Assembly (NCBI GenBank): GCA_021234155.1
Contig: JAJEKV010000005.1
Coordinates: 28,441,202-28,505,201, forward strand
From: Isoetes taiwanensis
Taxonomy: Eukaryota > Streptophyta > Lycopodiopsida > Isoetales > Isoetaceae
Length of the DNA: 64,000 nt
Direction of reading: 5' to 3'
The notes under the pieces were generated by a model. It saw only the letters and a list, made by a program, of their open reading frames with translations, was not told the origin of the DNA and did not search any database. The first letter of the stretch is position 1; each line of letters opens with the position of its first letter. The translations under genes and the position numbers were made by a program. This document shows positions 39,195 through 50,500 of the stretch, piece after piece.

Positions 39195-40840
39195 AATTTG
39201 CTGACATTTTCCTTGGAAGGTGCTTCCTCATGGGAAGGCTACTAAACTTCTTGGTATACCTGTGGGTATTCATATTTCTACCTCTGATGCTTGGGATATT
39301 ATCATTGAAGGGTTACGTAAGCATTTGTTTTGGTGGAATACTGCTAAGCTCTCTCTGCCAGCGCGAATAACTGTTGCTAAGTATGTTTTAAGTAATTCCC
39401 ATGTCTATATGGCCTCTGCCCTTCTGGCTTCTCAGTCAAAATTTTAGGTGATTGTTACGATTGTCCGTAACTTCATTTGGGGTGGGACTGAGGAGTATGA
39501 TGTGGTCAAGGTTGCATGGTCCAAATGCACCAAGCCAAAATTTGCAGGTGGTTTGGGTATGACAGACTTCCATTTGCAGAGTAAGATTCTAATTTCTAAA
39601 TTCATTTGGAGGATCCTTAAGGATATGGTTGACTCACACGGAGTGCGGTTGGTGAAGCTTGATCACTTGCACATTGTGTTCCTTTTGGGAAAGCTTCATT
39701 AAAACCGCTTCTTCCTTGGAGTCTCTTTTATCGGCTATGCCCTTTTCCTAATGCCTCTCCTTTTTTTGAAAGGCTTGTTGGAGTCATGGGAGGCGATCAC
39801 GGACCCTATTTCCAGATTGATCTTGTTGCATGCCATCAATTTGAATGCCCCTTGTTGGTGGATACCGTGGAAAATAATCTTCCACTTTGTGCCTCGGTTC
39901 ATCCATTAACTCAACGCGGTATTTGGAGGTTAGCGGGAATCTTGGTGGTTGTGGCGTGGTATGATTACGGCGATTAGCGACATGGCAAATCTTTCAAACA
40001 AAATTCTCATTGTCTCGATGGGACGGACCTATTTGGCAAAAGGTTGCTAGTACTCGCCATTGGTTGCTCGGATGCTATTGAAGGGTGCATGTGGGTTTCC
40101 CACGGAGGTATTCATGAGCATAGGCTTGTGAATTCTATGTATAGGTCGCTTGACAATAGTGATATCCTTCCGCCATCCACTAGGTGGTCCCTTGACTTTC
40201 ACCTCCTAATTGGAGGCATTATGTGGACTTGGGCTTGGGATAAACTACTCCATCCCTAAGGTGGGCGTGCTTTGGTGGTAGGTTCTTCACGGATGTCCTC
40301 GTGTGAGCGTGCTTGTCCACGAGATTTGATCCTCGAGTGTGCACTTTCCGCCCCTAATGCAAGCAAAGGGACGAGACCATTGAGCATTGTTTCTTTTTTA
40401 TGTGTTCATCTCGGCTGTTTGGTCTTGGTCGCTTTCTCTTTTCATGTGACATTGACAAGTCGCCAAGTGCTTACGGTACGTCTATCAGATTCTTGGAATA
40501 AGTTCTTGAGCCAAGCATTTCATTTAGCATCGGGATGGTTGTTATGGTCCATCACGAGGCCTTGAAGACTATCTATCTTTCGGGGGTTTGGATATTCCTC
40601 TGCGGGTGTCTTCCAAGGCGCACAAGCTAAATTGTTAAGGCTTACCATTGCTCTTCGCTTGCTCGCCAAAGCGGCGGTTGATATTTGAATCCTATTTGAG
40701 TGTGTTGTCTTATGCATAGAATTTTGGTGGTTCTACTCGATTGGATCATGATTATCCTCGAGACTTTATTCCGCCCTGCATTTGTATTTTGCTTTTGGCT
40801 TGGAGTTTCAATAAAGTTTGTCGTCCTTCAAAAAAAAAAA
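39195..40840 (+). mobile_element. LINE (L1-type non-LTR retrotransposon), 5'-truncated, decayed
   Basis: The C-terminal part of a LINE reverse-transcriptase polyprotein is visible: KATKLLGIPVGI and RITVAKYVLSNSHVY (39220-39447), an in-frame TAG at 39445-39447, then RNFIWGGTEEYDVVKVAWSK and FAGGLGMTDFHLQSK (39448-39660). A zf-RVT-like tail with ETIEHCFF lies near 40373 after frame changes. The 3' end is typical: AATAAA at 40810-40815 and an 11-base A tail at 40830-40840. The catalytic RT palm and endonuclease are absent, so this is a 5' truncation of about 1.65 kb. I found no target-site duplication. It cannot move by itself. Confidence 0.88.
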
Positions 40841-41162
40841 TTAGCGACATTTTAATGCTTCTCTTATTTTTTCCCTTGCATTTTATTCTTTCGGATGTTT
40901 CTCTATTTTTGTTTGTATCTAGTGTAAATAGCTTATATTACAAGTTCCATGTTCCTTTTGTCTAGCTAGAGGCTAGCTAGCGGGGAGGATGTTCGATGCA
41001 CCCAAAATAATGAAATTCAAATTCTTCATTTTCTATGAAGCCTCACGAAAACAATCGTCTTCATCATGTTAGAACGACACGGAAGCCGTCTCAAGGTAAT
41101 TTATGTAAATTGCATATGTGCTTTGCTTTTATTTTGTTTTGCTAGACATGTGATTCTCTTCC

Positions 41163-41330
41163 CTGGCCTGTAAGATTCAACATAACATCAGGTGTTGCAA
41201 AGGGTCTGGCTTATATGCACCATGAATGCACAGACAAAATCCTTCACCTAGACCCTAATCATTAAAATATACCCCTCGATTCAAAATTACGGCTGCGGTT
41301 TTCAAAGTATACAGTGAGTTCAACTAAGGG
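41163..41330 (+). pseudogene. Receptor-like kinase fragment (kinase subdomains about VIa-VII)
   Basis: The frame reads WPVRFNITSGVAKGLAYMHH, then ECTDKILHLDPNH, a TAA, then NIPLDSKLRLRFSKYT. This matches the catalytic-loop region of lectin or LRK10-like receptor kinases (family pattern RFxIALGVAKGLxYLHEEC...HxDIKPENILLD). The aspartate is kept but KPEN is destroyed and a stop follows. No extracellular domain or other kinase lobe is visible nearby, so it is a short remnant, about 340 bases after the LINE tail. Confidence 0.72.
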
Positions 41331-43640
41331 ACAAACACCACAAAACTGCAAGATTACATAAAAATTGGATGCTACTATGGATTTTATAGTTTTGCCCATC
41401 TGAACAAAAGAGATATAGAAGAGCTTCTTAAGTCTGTCCCATTACTATTCAAGCAATGCCAATTACAATGGTTCAGAGCATTTCTTTTTACATTTTTCTT
41501 CTTTCATGAAATTTGAATATCATGGAAATATCTTCTGTTGTTAATCTGCAACACAATGGCAATGCAAGCTTTGAAAGTGGTGGATAAAAAATCTGTTTCG
41601 TGGGCGCTCTGCTACTACGGCATCCCCAACTTCCTCTGTTTTTGTGGGCACTAGTCTGATCAATCTTTGCTATTCTCTGCCAGCTCCAGTTTTGGGTTGA
41701 CAAATGCCTCTATTTTAGTCGGATTAAGCTATACTTTTGGGTAGTTTTTCGGATTAATCTCTTCTATTCTACCATAGACGAGTTTCTATGTTTTGGGTCT
41801 TCGTGGGGGATTAATGCCATACAGGCGATAAATTTCTCTGTTTTTGGGGCCGAATCTTGTTGGGCGGATTATATAGCGATAAAAACTCTGCATTTGGGGA
41901 TTAAAACCATTGTAATGCTATTCGGCACTACCAACTGCTTTCGATTCATGAGTTGGCGGCTTTAAATTTTCTGTTTGTGTTGGAAATTCTTAACGTAACA
42001 AAAGCATATTTTTAACAACTGCAGCGAGAGACAATCATATATGCACAGGAGGCATAACTTTGCTCACTTGTCGCTTTGTTTCCACGCCCAACCAAAAACG
42101 AGCTTCTGAGATCAATAGATATGAAAAAAGTATACAATCTTTGGGAAATAGAGCGGTGAAAACCCTAAAAAACGGAACTAGAAATCGATGTTTTTTTCTC
42201 GAACTCCTAGCCAAACATCAACAAATCAAATACCTTTGGCAAGAGCTCTCGAGAGAGCTTTCGAGCGGCGATTTTGTGAGAAACCGAGTATGAACCAAAA
42301 GTGGAGATGCGAGGATGTGAATATGTGGTTTTGTCATGGAACTATTCAAACACATTCAAAGCATACGTACCTTGAGAAAGACCTCGGAGAGGCTTTCCAA
42401 AAGCAAAAATTCCAGCTAAGGCGGAGTTTTAATTTGCCGATATCTGATAAAAATGTATGGATAGCACCACGAAGCGCTTGGGGATTTTTGGGCCCTCGAT
42501 TTGCAACACGAAAATTATGTTTTCGATGTGGAAAGATTACTCAAACATATGCAAATTACATACCTACATCGGAAAGAGCTTTGAGATGAATTTCCAGCGC
42601 CAACAAATTTCAGTCGATCTAGAGGCTAGAAGGTGTAGAACAGGCAATGTCAAGGACTTACTTGTAATCTCGATCTTTCCTCCACTCCAGATAGATAGAC
42701 AACTTCAAAACCGAGATAGATCAGAAGACCCTATGGAGGAAAAGGAAAGAGCATACAGAAAAACCCTCCATATAAGCTAGAATAATGAATTGAGCTAGAG
42801 CTGGCCCAATCCGTGCCGGATGGAATTTCTCTTGGACGATGTGAACCAAGTAAAGAATATAAAATGGACCACAACGGAAAATGGATTGTCCTCATTAGCA
42901 TATGATATGATGGAGTCACCAGTCTCATTTCACATCCTATTATGTATCATATGCTTGAATGATCCACGGGAGATGGAATTGCATGTGTATATGGATCGAA
43001 CTAGATTTTAAGCCGAGGAACTAGTTGAGTTTGCTGGTGGTGCGAAGGGATTCATTTGTGCACAAATATCTAGCACAATAATAGGGGTTCCGTTCGTATT
43101 TTTATATGTTTTTTCCATAAGGTTTTATTATGACTTGGAGGTTGTATTGCAAGTGAACTAATAACCAGCACATCTAGAGTGCCCATACACTCGCATTAGT
43201 CCTAATCATTTGCTTTAATAAATAAGATCCATGCATTTTGTTTTGCTATGTATTTTTTGTTTTTGGTATGCAAAGTTCAAAAAAAATATTTTAGGATATA
43301 GCAAGAGGTTGCATACATTGAAACAGGGCCTGCAACGCTATTGATGTACCCGTTCGCCCTATGAAAAGGTGCGAGACTCATTGTCTCGATTCAGCGGTGT
43401 ACATCATTTCCAAATTGAGACAAAGCGGATGGATTGGGGAGCCCGGTGGGGCCGGGCTTTGTCGATCTTTGCCAAATGGGAGCTATTAAGAATGAATACC
43501 ATACCCTCCAAGCTTTTTGGCGTATGATCAAGTTCGCACGCGCTATGTTGAGTTGTTCAAGTCGGCTAGATCTTTGGGATCATACCTTCGAGGAGGTCAT
43601 GGATGTGGAGGATCAGCTATATCCCCAGACACGCGCCTGA
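41331..43640. repeat. Spacer with two decayed tandem arrays
   Basis: At about 41630-41910 a unit of roughly 45 bases (TTTCTCTGTTTTTGGGG ... GGATTAA) recurs about six times. At about 42215, 42345 and 42537 a motif like CAAACATATGCAAATTACATACCT followed within 30-40 bases by GAAAGAGCTTTGAGA-type sequence recurs at 130-190-base spacing. Open frames at 42060-42780 come from this second array. At 43320-43640 an open frame (DLWDHTFEEVMDVEDQLYPQ) has no recognised family. No gene supported. Confidence 0.5.
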
Positions 43641-43649
43641 TTTGTATAT

Positions 43650-43690
43650 GTGTCACACACGCACGTGCACGCGTGCGCACACACACAAGT
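43650..43690. other. Alternating purine-pyrimidine tract (Z-DNA prone)
   Basis: The stretch around CACACACGCACGTGCACGCGTGCGCACACACACA alternates pyrimidine and purine almost without break for about 35 bases, with a GC-rich centre, the classical Z-forming composition. Confidence 0.75.
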
Positions 43691-43736
43691 TATTTAATAC
43701 GTCCTGCAACATTTCTAAAAAAATTTCCATTTTTGG

Positions 43737-43842
43737 TAACCTTAATATGAAAAAAGAAAGCATATATTTAATAATGGAAGTGTGGAGAGTTGGCTAAGGG
43801 GTTTCTCTAGGATGATGAAATTATTGGTTCAAACCCACTTTT
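43737..43842 (+). repeat. tRNA-like repeat head, copy 1
   Basis: TTGGCTAAGGG (43790-43800) resembles a pol III A box and GGTTCAAACCC (43826-43836) fits the B-box consensus. A diverged copy with the same flank (AATGGAAGTGT...GAGTTGG) and GGGTTCAATATCC lies at about 44341-44443. Further relatives (CTAGTGGTTA ... GTCAAATCCTCCC) are at 46857-46906 and inverted at about 56462-56525. The pieces do not fold as a whole tRNA by eye, so I read them as tRNA-derived repeat heads. Confidence 0.45.
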
Positions 43843-43859
43843 AATACAAAATTTTTGAC

Positions 43860-44012
43860 TAAAACTTATGAGAATTCCTTGGGTTCTTTTAGATTTCGTG
43901 AGATACCTTTAGATTCTATCAAGATTCTCTTAGGGTTTCTAAGGCTTCATGAAGATTTCTTTAGATTTGCATAGATTCCTCTATGTTGTATGAGATTTCC
44001 TTAGGTTTCATA
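43860..44012 (-). repeat. GAATCT/TAAAATCTAAG array, inverted copy
   Basis: GGTTCTTTTAGATTTCGTGAG, AGATTCCTTTA-type and CTTAGGTTTCATAAGATTCC phrases are the reverse complement of the unit repeated at 44690-45125 (GGGAATCTCATAAAATCTAAG). The palindrome array begins directly after it. Confidence 0.65.
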
Positions 44013-44014
44013 AG

Positions 44015-44215
44015 ATTCCTTTATTCTAGAATGTTCTAGAACCTGGTAGAATGTTGTAGACCATTCCAGAACCTTTTTGGAGGTTCTAGACCATTCTAAA
44101 GGATTCCAGAACCATCTAGAAGTTCTAGAACTTTCTAGAGGCCTCTTGAATTTTCTATAACATAACACAATTATTTGGAATATCCTAGAACATTCTAGAG
44201 CGCTCTAGAACTGTT
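44015..44215. repeat. TTCTAGAA palindrome array, block 1 with heat-shock-element matches
   Basis: Dense TTCTAGAA and TTCCAGAA palindromes. Exact matches to alternating GAA/TTC units spaced by two bases occur at 44024-44041 (four units) and 44123-44135 (three units), with a near match at 44188. Confidence 0.8.
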
Positions 44216-44595
44216 TAGCCAAGAACCAAAATGGCCATCCTCATCTGGATAGCCTAGACTCTTTTTTGCATCTATGCATGTGGGATATATGTGCATGCCC
44301 TAAATTCTAGAACAATCTTCAAAATTGTATAACCATTAGGGTTTCATGTAACCTTAACAAGAGAAAAGCAAATATATTGAAGAATGGAAGTGTTCAGAGT
44401 TGGAGGTTGGTGTGGGGATAATGAGGTCAGGGGTTCAATATCCTTTTAGTATAAAAAAATTTGCTATAGAGTGGAAGATCCCCAAACAAACAGATATAAC
44501 TAAATATAACTAATTCTTTTAGAGGCCTGCTTGTCCTGACAAACAGATGCATCATAACCATTGAACTATCAACGATAGTAAAACCCAATGGCTGA

Positions 44596-45626
44596 GATTG
44601 AACGAGACACCTTAAAATAGAAGTCCCTAAGAATAATAAATGTTGAAAAGTCCATAAAAATAGTACTTTGTGAGTGGAATATAGAAATGTAGGGGAATTT
44701 TCATAAAATCCGATGGAACCTTATAAAACCTAGGGGAATCTCATAAAATCTAATGAAATGTAAAATAATCTTAGAGAATCTAAGGGTACCTTCATTGAAC
44801 CGAAAAAAATTTAAGGGAATTTTCATAGAATCTAAGGGAATCTCACAAAATGTAAGATAATCTGAGAGAATCTAATGGAATCTCGTAAAATTAAGAGAAT
44901 TTAAGTTCTTAAGCACCTCAACCTAAAGAATAGTTACTTTTGAAAAGTCTCTAAAAATAGTAAGCTTTTAGCCGGAATTTAAGAGAATCTCATAAAATGT
45001 AAGGAAATCTAAAGGAAAATGTTCATAAACTCTTAGAAAAGTCCCTAAAAATAGTAATTTTTAGCCGAAAAATCATAGGAATCTCACAAAATGTAAGGAA
45101 ATGTAAGGGAGAATGTTCATAAACTCTTAGAACACTGGAACATGGACAGGCTAGAACATGCACACAATAGAACATGCACCGTAGGATCGATTAAAGACTT
45201 GTTGGGTTGGTGTAAAAGTGGGGGCGGTGAGTAGCAAGATTCTTAACATTTGGGGTTACACGTCGATCCTATTTCTAACATTTAGATTGAGCTTGCAATG
45301 TTTCAAAACTTTACGGTGCCTACCCATAAGCATCTAGAACATGCCAAAACTTTGCCTTTTTGCATTCTTTCAAGAAAACTTTCTACTTTTTTACTGAGGT
45401 GCTTATCCACGAGCACCTAGAACATTCTAGAACTATCTAAAATATTCTATTTTCGGTTCTTACAATTTTTCAGAAAAACTCCCTAGTTTTAAACTGTGGT
45501 GCTTATTCATTAGCATCTAGAACATTCTAGAACTATCTAAAACATCCTATTTTGAGCTTTTTAATGTTCAATAAGACTTTATATTTCTAGACTAATTTAC
45601 TATTCTTGGCATTAGACTGAGGTGCC
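44596..45626 (+). repeat. Segmental direct duplication, copy 1 (partner 52613-53720)
   Basis: Starts at GATTGAACGAGACACC and ends at GACTGAGGTGCC. It contains a GGGAATCTCATAAAATGTAAG array (44690-45125) and the first units of the TTCTAGAA array. Identity to the partner is very high by eye. The main difference is about 77 bases missing here near 45355, between short matching ACTTT/GCCTTT ends. Confidence 0.9.
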
Positions 45627-46700
45627 TACCCATGAGCATCTAGAACATCTCAAAATATTCTATTTTGGTTGTTTGTAAAATTTCAAAAACTTTCTATTTT
45701 TGACCGAGAAATGCTTGTTTGTTAGTATCACGGAACATTATACTTTGCACGTTTTTGTATTCGTTCAAAAAAACTTTCTATTTGTTTACTGAGGTGCTTA
45801 TCTATGAGTATATTTAACGTTCCTAACCGACATGCCCTTAGCCAATTGGGCAAAACCGTCTAGACGTTTATGAGTAGTCGCTTCTACCCATTATGCCGGT
45901 GTCTCGGGAACGCTCCAGGGGTTCCATTATGCCGGTGTCTCGGGAACGCTCCAGGGGTTCGAATACTCGAGCGGTCTACCATGGGCCTGTTACAATCTCT
46001 CCCACTGGAACTATGCTCCTCGAGCATCCAAGTCTATACCATGTCACAATGATTACTAAGTCTTTGCAAATTACCCATGCATATAGGCTCCCATAAAGAT
46101 TCGAACTCGAGACCTGTTCTGATACCAACTGTGACGTTCCTAACCAACATGCCCTTAGCCAACTGGGTAAAACCGTCTAGACGTTTATGAGTAGTCGCTT
46201 CTACCCATTTATGCCGGTGTCTCGGGAACGCCCCACAGGCATATTCAAGGTTCGAATGCTCGAGCAGTCTACCATGAGCTCGTTACAGTATCTAGAACAT
46301 TCTAGAACTATCTACAATATCTTATTTTGAGTTCTTGCAATTTTTCAAAAAAACTTTCTATTTTTAAACTGGAGTGCTTATCCATGAGCATCTAGAACTA
46401 TGTAGAACATCGTATTTTGAACTTTTGCAAGTTTCAATAAAACTTTCAATTTTTAGATTAATTTACCTTGCTTAGCAACTTCTATTTTAAAATAGGGTGA
46501 TTATCCATGCTTGTTGATCAATCAAAGCTCATTCTAGAACTTTTCTAGAAATATCTAAAACATTCTAGAATGTTCTAGAAATTTGTAGAGCATTCTAGAA
46601 CTAGAGTATTCTATAATGTTCTAGAGCCATCTAGAAGGTTCTCGAACATTCTACTTTCTAGCTAAGAATCAGAATGTCCATAATCATGTGGATCGCCTTC
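45399..46700. repeat. TTCTAGAA array, block 2, ~93-125-base units with heat-shock-element matches
   Basis: Units start near 45399, 45492, 45617, 45710, 45791 and 46372 with RAGGTGCTTATCCATGAGCAT, then TCTAGAACATTCTAGAAC, then CTATTTT and CTTTCTATTTTTAAACT. Exact GAAnnTTCnnGAA matches lie at 45420-45432, 45520-45532 and 46295-46307, and a four-unit match at 46563-46580. The TRIM element interrupts the fifth unit. Confidence 0.85.
45813..46287 (-). mobile_element. TRIM-like miniature LTR retrotransposon, complete
   Basis: Two direct terminal repeats, 45813-45994 and 46130-46287, share the beginning ACGTTCCTAACC, the middle ACGTTTATGAGTAGTCGCTT and the end GTTACA. Read on the minus strand each LTR starts TGTAAC; the upstream one ends GTCACA. 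A primer-binding site TGGTATCAGAAC (46116-46127), close to the initiator-Met tRNA complement TGGTATCAGAGC, follows the 5' LTR after two bases. A purine-rich AGTGGGAGAGAT (45995-46006) precedes the 3' LTR. The internal part is only 135 bases and codes for nothing. Flanks GTATA (45808-45812) and GTATC (46288-46292) form a 5-base target duplication with one mismatch, and removing the element restores an array unit. The 3' LTR has a 36-base internal doubling. TRIMs rely on enzymes from larger elements. Confidence 0.88.
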
Positions 46701-47258
46701 TTATATACTGGTAAATGAGGCTTTTTTTCGCATCTATGCATGTGGGATATTTGTGCATGCACTAGATTCTAAAACAATCTTAAACATTCTAGAAACATTC
46801 GGATTTCAAATATCCTTTAAGTATAAATAAAAAAATATTTTTTTTTACTGAAATAATGCGTGATCTAGTGGTTAAAACTGGGGGCTTGGGAAGTCAAATC
46901 CTCCCAACAACATAGAACTTTTTAAAAGCCTCTCCTTAAGGTCCGAGCATGCAATGTGGACCGTAGGATCTTGATCCCAATCAATGGTCGAGATCGCGCC
47001 ATGTGACACATCTACCAGCTCGATGATCAAGATCGAAATCAATGTGGATCGTAGGATCGTCCACCTCAGCTTAACTGACGGTCTAGATGCGCCCAAATTT
47101 TTCAATTACAACCATTCAATCTGGATCATCCACCTCATCTCAACTGATGATCAGATCACCCTAAATATATCAATCTCCATCAGGAAATCTGGGCTGCCCA
47201 TCTGGGCTTTCGACGGCCAGGATCGCAATTTATATAAGCAAACACGAGCCTGATATAC
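46350..47258 (+). repeat. Large inverted repeat, left arm (partner 56175-57110)
   Basis: Homologous to the reverse complement of 56175-57110 throughout. Shared parts include the end of the TTCTAGAA array, a tRNA-like module (CTAGTGGTTAAAACTGGGGG, 46867), GGTCCGAGCATGCAATGTGG, repeated GGATCGTCCACCTCAGC/GGATCATCCACCTCATC units (46990-47160) and GCAAACACGAGCCTGATATA at the end. Open frames here are repeat artefacts. Confidence 0.85.
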
Positions 47259-47318
47259 AAGTGATATTTGTATATCTCTTATCTATATACAATTATATTT
47301 GTGTGTAGATGTGTGTAG

Positions 47319-47595
47319 ACAGTTTGATCTCGGCCGTCCATCTTAGATCTGGACGGCCCACGTGAAGCCCCCAAATAACCCACTTTAAATGACCCCTTTA
47401 TTTGGGGCTTTTGATCACGTCCGTTGGATGTGCAGATCAATGGCCGAGATTTAGGCCATATGAGACCCCCTTTTTCTAGAGAAAGCCTTATTTCTAGAGA
47501 TTTTGCTGTCGCTCTCTGGACCGTCCATCTCGGATCTGGACGGTTCACAACAAAAGCCCCAATTTGACCCCTTTATTTGGGGCTTCTGTGACGTC
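47319..47595. repeat. Tandem repeat of palindromic units
   Basis: CCGTCCATCTTAGATCTGGACGG (about 47335-47357) recurs as CCGTCCATCTCGGATCTGGACGG-type sequence at about 47521-47543. Each is followed by GACCCCTTTATTTGGGGCTT. Stems CCGTCCA/TGGACGG and GCCCCAA/TTGGGGC are evident. Period about 185 bases. Confidence 0.75.
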
Positions 47596-50500
47596 GGATC
47601 TGGTGAAGTTGGGATGTTGAACGACCTCCGGGAGTGCGCACATCTCTAGCTCGAATTTTTTCTATACTACATTAGCTTTCCGGCTTAATTCTTCTCAGGT
47701 GATTCTCATTTTTTGCCATCTCGTTCTCTTTTGATTCGAATTGTGTTTAAGCTTGCCGGATTTGAGTTGGGTATCTCTAATTTGGGTTCACAAAATTGTT
47801 TTTTTCCTTTCTTTTGCTTACGGTAGCCCAATTACTTACAGAATTACGGGCTTTTGTCTCTGGGCATGGATTTTTTGTATGAAAGCAAGAATCGCCTTTG
47901 AATTTGTAGAAACCGGATGCCATTCCGAGGCAAGGTCTCTTCTTTTGCCATGTGCCATCTCTTCTTCATTTGAGCTCCTCCGACCATCTGTTCTTGCAAG
48001 GCGGGTTCTGGCATTTTTTCGACCCTTGCTTTGTATTTTTGTGATGTGGTGCTCTGGATACTGTCCACAGATCTGCAGATCAGCTGGTTACTAGGTTTTA
48101 GTATCTCGTTGGAGCTTGAGCAAGATCTGAGATATGTTATATGTGGTAGATTAGTCAGAGCAGTTTAGTGTTGGGACATCACACCTTAGTACTAGGTCGA
48201 CCTTAAGAACCAGTCTCTCTAACATCCATGCATTTAGTTGATATTTTTATTTTATGTCTAGGGTTGGCATTTCCTTTGAAGTTATTGGATTGGAGCTCTT
48301 GGTTGGCAAAATCGTGGTATACTGAATGTCCTCCCATTTATGTTCTTTATGCATGGAAGAGATGGATATAACAGATCGGCATTTGAAGCCCTTCCATTGT
48401 GGTTACCAGGTAAATATTAGTCTGTGGTGTTTATTTCTGGGGAGAATTTTAAACGGGTGTTTATTTAGAAAATGTAGTTTATGTTGTTTAATTAGTTAGT
48501 GATTGACAAGATTTTTTAAAACGGATACTGATTCAAAAGGTGGTCTAGCTTTAGTGGAGCTTTCAAGGACTGGCTAAATAAACCACAGCATACATGAAGT
48601 TTAGAAATCTGACCTTTATATTGACTTAATTCTTATCTGAATCACACTTCCAACAGTTATTGGGAATCCTTGCAGAAATGACACCAATAGGAAATTCTTC
48701 ACAACAGATATTGTCTTTTCAATATTTAAGCTTGCAAAATAGGAAGACCTGGATATTGGGTTTGCAAATGGAAGCGTAACATGTTTTTGTGACTCATTTT
48801 TGTATGGGGCTGGAATGGATGCATTGCACAGAGATGTAGAAGCAGAGCACGGGCGACAGCTCCATTATGGTTTGTTAACCGACCTAGCCTGCCATTAGAC
48901 TCTTGCTTGTCTCTTGATTATTTACCTTGGTTACTTATTATCTTTCTTAGTTTTTGCAGACCCTGCTCTACATGCCATTTGCACATTACTAACATGGAGG
49001 AAATCTACAGGTACATTTTCTAAATTATGTATCCATCTCTAGTTGGAGCTTGCTTGATTCTTTGCGTGACTTCTCAACTACAAACATGGGCATAACTCCC
49101 AAATTGAAGCTCTGTTTTATGCACAGCAACATCCATTGGAAAGGTCACTGGAAGGTCCACAATTGATGCTAGGCGTCCATTTTCCAAATTCCTAGCAGAA
49201 ATGGGCCAAAACTGTGCCAAATCAGGCAATGTCTTTGCTGCCACAGTTTTACAGTTGGGTAGACATATGGCCATAACTCCAAAATTTAAGCTCTGTTTTA
49301 TGCACAGGAACATCCATTGGAAAGGTCACTGGAAGATCCACAATTGATGCTAGGCATCCATTTTCCAAATTCTTAGCATAAATGGGCTAAAACAGTGCCA
49401 AATGATCTAATGTCTTCGCTTGGCTCAGAACAGCAGCTGAGGTATATGAAAACATATTAGCCCTGGACTCCAAGATTTTTCTTTGAATTTTATTATTCTC
49501 TTCTATCTGCAGATCCTCTTGGAGCAACATATATCAGAAGGTTTTTTTCCTTCAAGGTTGTACTTATGTTAACTTTGCGGAATCTGTCAGAGAGACTACT
49601 GATTGAGCCACATGATTAACTGCAATATATAATGCAACTCTGCCTTAAGGTACAAAATTGGGATGGTAACATGTATTTGAGACTTTCCGAGGTGCTTATG
49701 TTGTGCTGGAATATGCAGTGATGGATCCAATGTCCAGGGTTCCGTTTACGTTCTAGCTTTTATTAATGTAGATATGTTTATGTTCTAGCTTTTATTAATG
49801 TAGATGGCAGATGTTTGTCTTCAAAATTGTGTTGTCAATCCAAATGTGAGGTTTATTAACCCAGTAATTCGGAGATTTTACTCTGCAACCGTTGAATTTC
49901 ATGCAGGACATTTCTCCTCGGCTAGTTTTCAAGCACGTGAGTGCTTCAAAATTTTAAATTTTGCTCTGTTCTGTGGCTCGAACAAGATTTACCATACTGG
50001 TATTTAAATATAATATGCTGGATTTAAACCTCTTTTAGATAAAGTCTGTTCGGGCATAATGACTCAGAATGAGCATTAAATGCCATGATAGTTTCTTTCA
50101 GGGTTCAAAAAACTCCGCAGCCTTCACCAGATAATTTTCCTTCACCAGATAATTTTCCGCCTACATAAAATATGTACCGGATATATTCATAACAAGATAC
50201 AAATATACCGGATTTTACATTAAACAACGTTTTTTTCTATCGGATTTTTTCCTGCATCCAAAATTTTAGACCAGCAATTTCTAAAGTGGACCAGACAAAC
50301 AAAGGGTTTATCCAGGTATTTTTTGAACCCTGGTTTCTTTGATGGCAATCCGCTGAATAATTTCTCATTTGCCAATACTCCATTCTGTGAAGGTTGCTTC
50401 AGAAAGAAATATCATGAATCCAAATCTATTACCATATGCAACCCTGGTTCGTTTTGTGATGTATTTTATTGTGGCTTATTTAACAAAGTAGTAGACCTTT

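Noticed and set aside
39960-40850. GATTAGCGACAT inside the LINE (39971) and TTAGCGACAT after its A tail (40841) as target duplication
   Set aside because: The first copy lies within the element, so it cannot be a flanking duplication; probably coincidence.
42060-42780. Overlapping frames of 77-133 codons
   Set aside because: They lie on a decayed tandem array and share no protein signature.
44341-44443. Functional tRNA or SINE call for the single modules
   Set aside because: A/B-box matches are degenerate and spacing is short; reported only as tRNA-like heads.
46100-46137. Possible tRNA gene near TTGGTATCAGAAC and GAGTTCGAATC
   Set aside because: The motif is the primer-binding site and adjacent internal sequence of the TRIM element; no complete cloverleaf.
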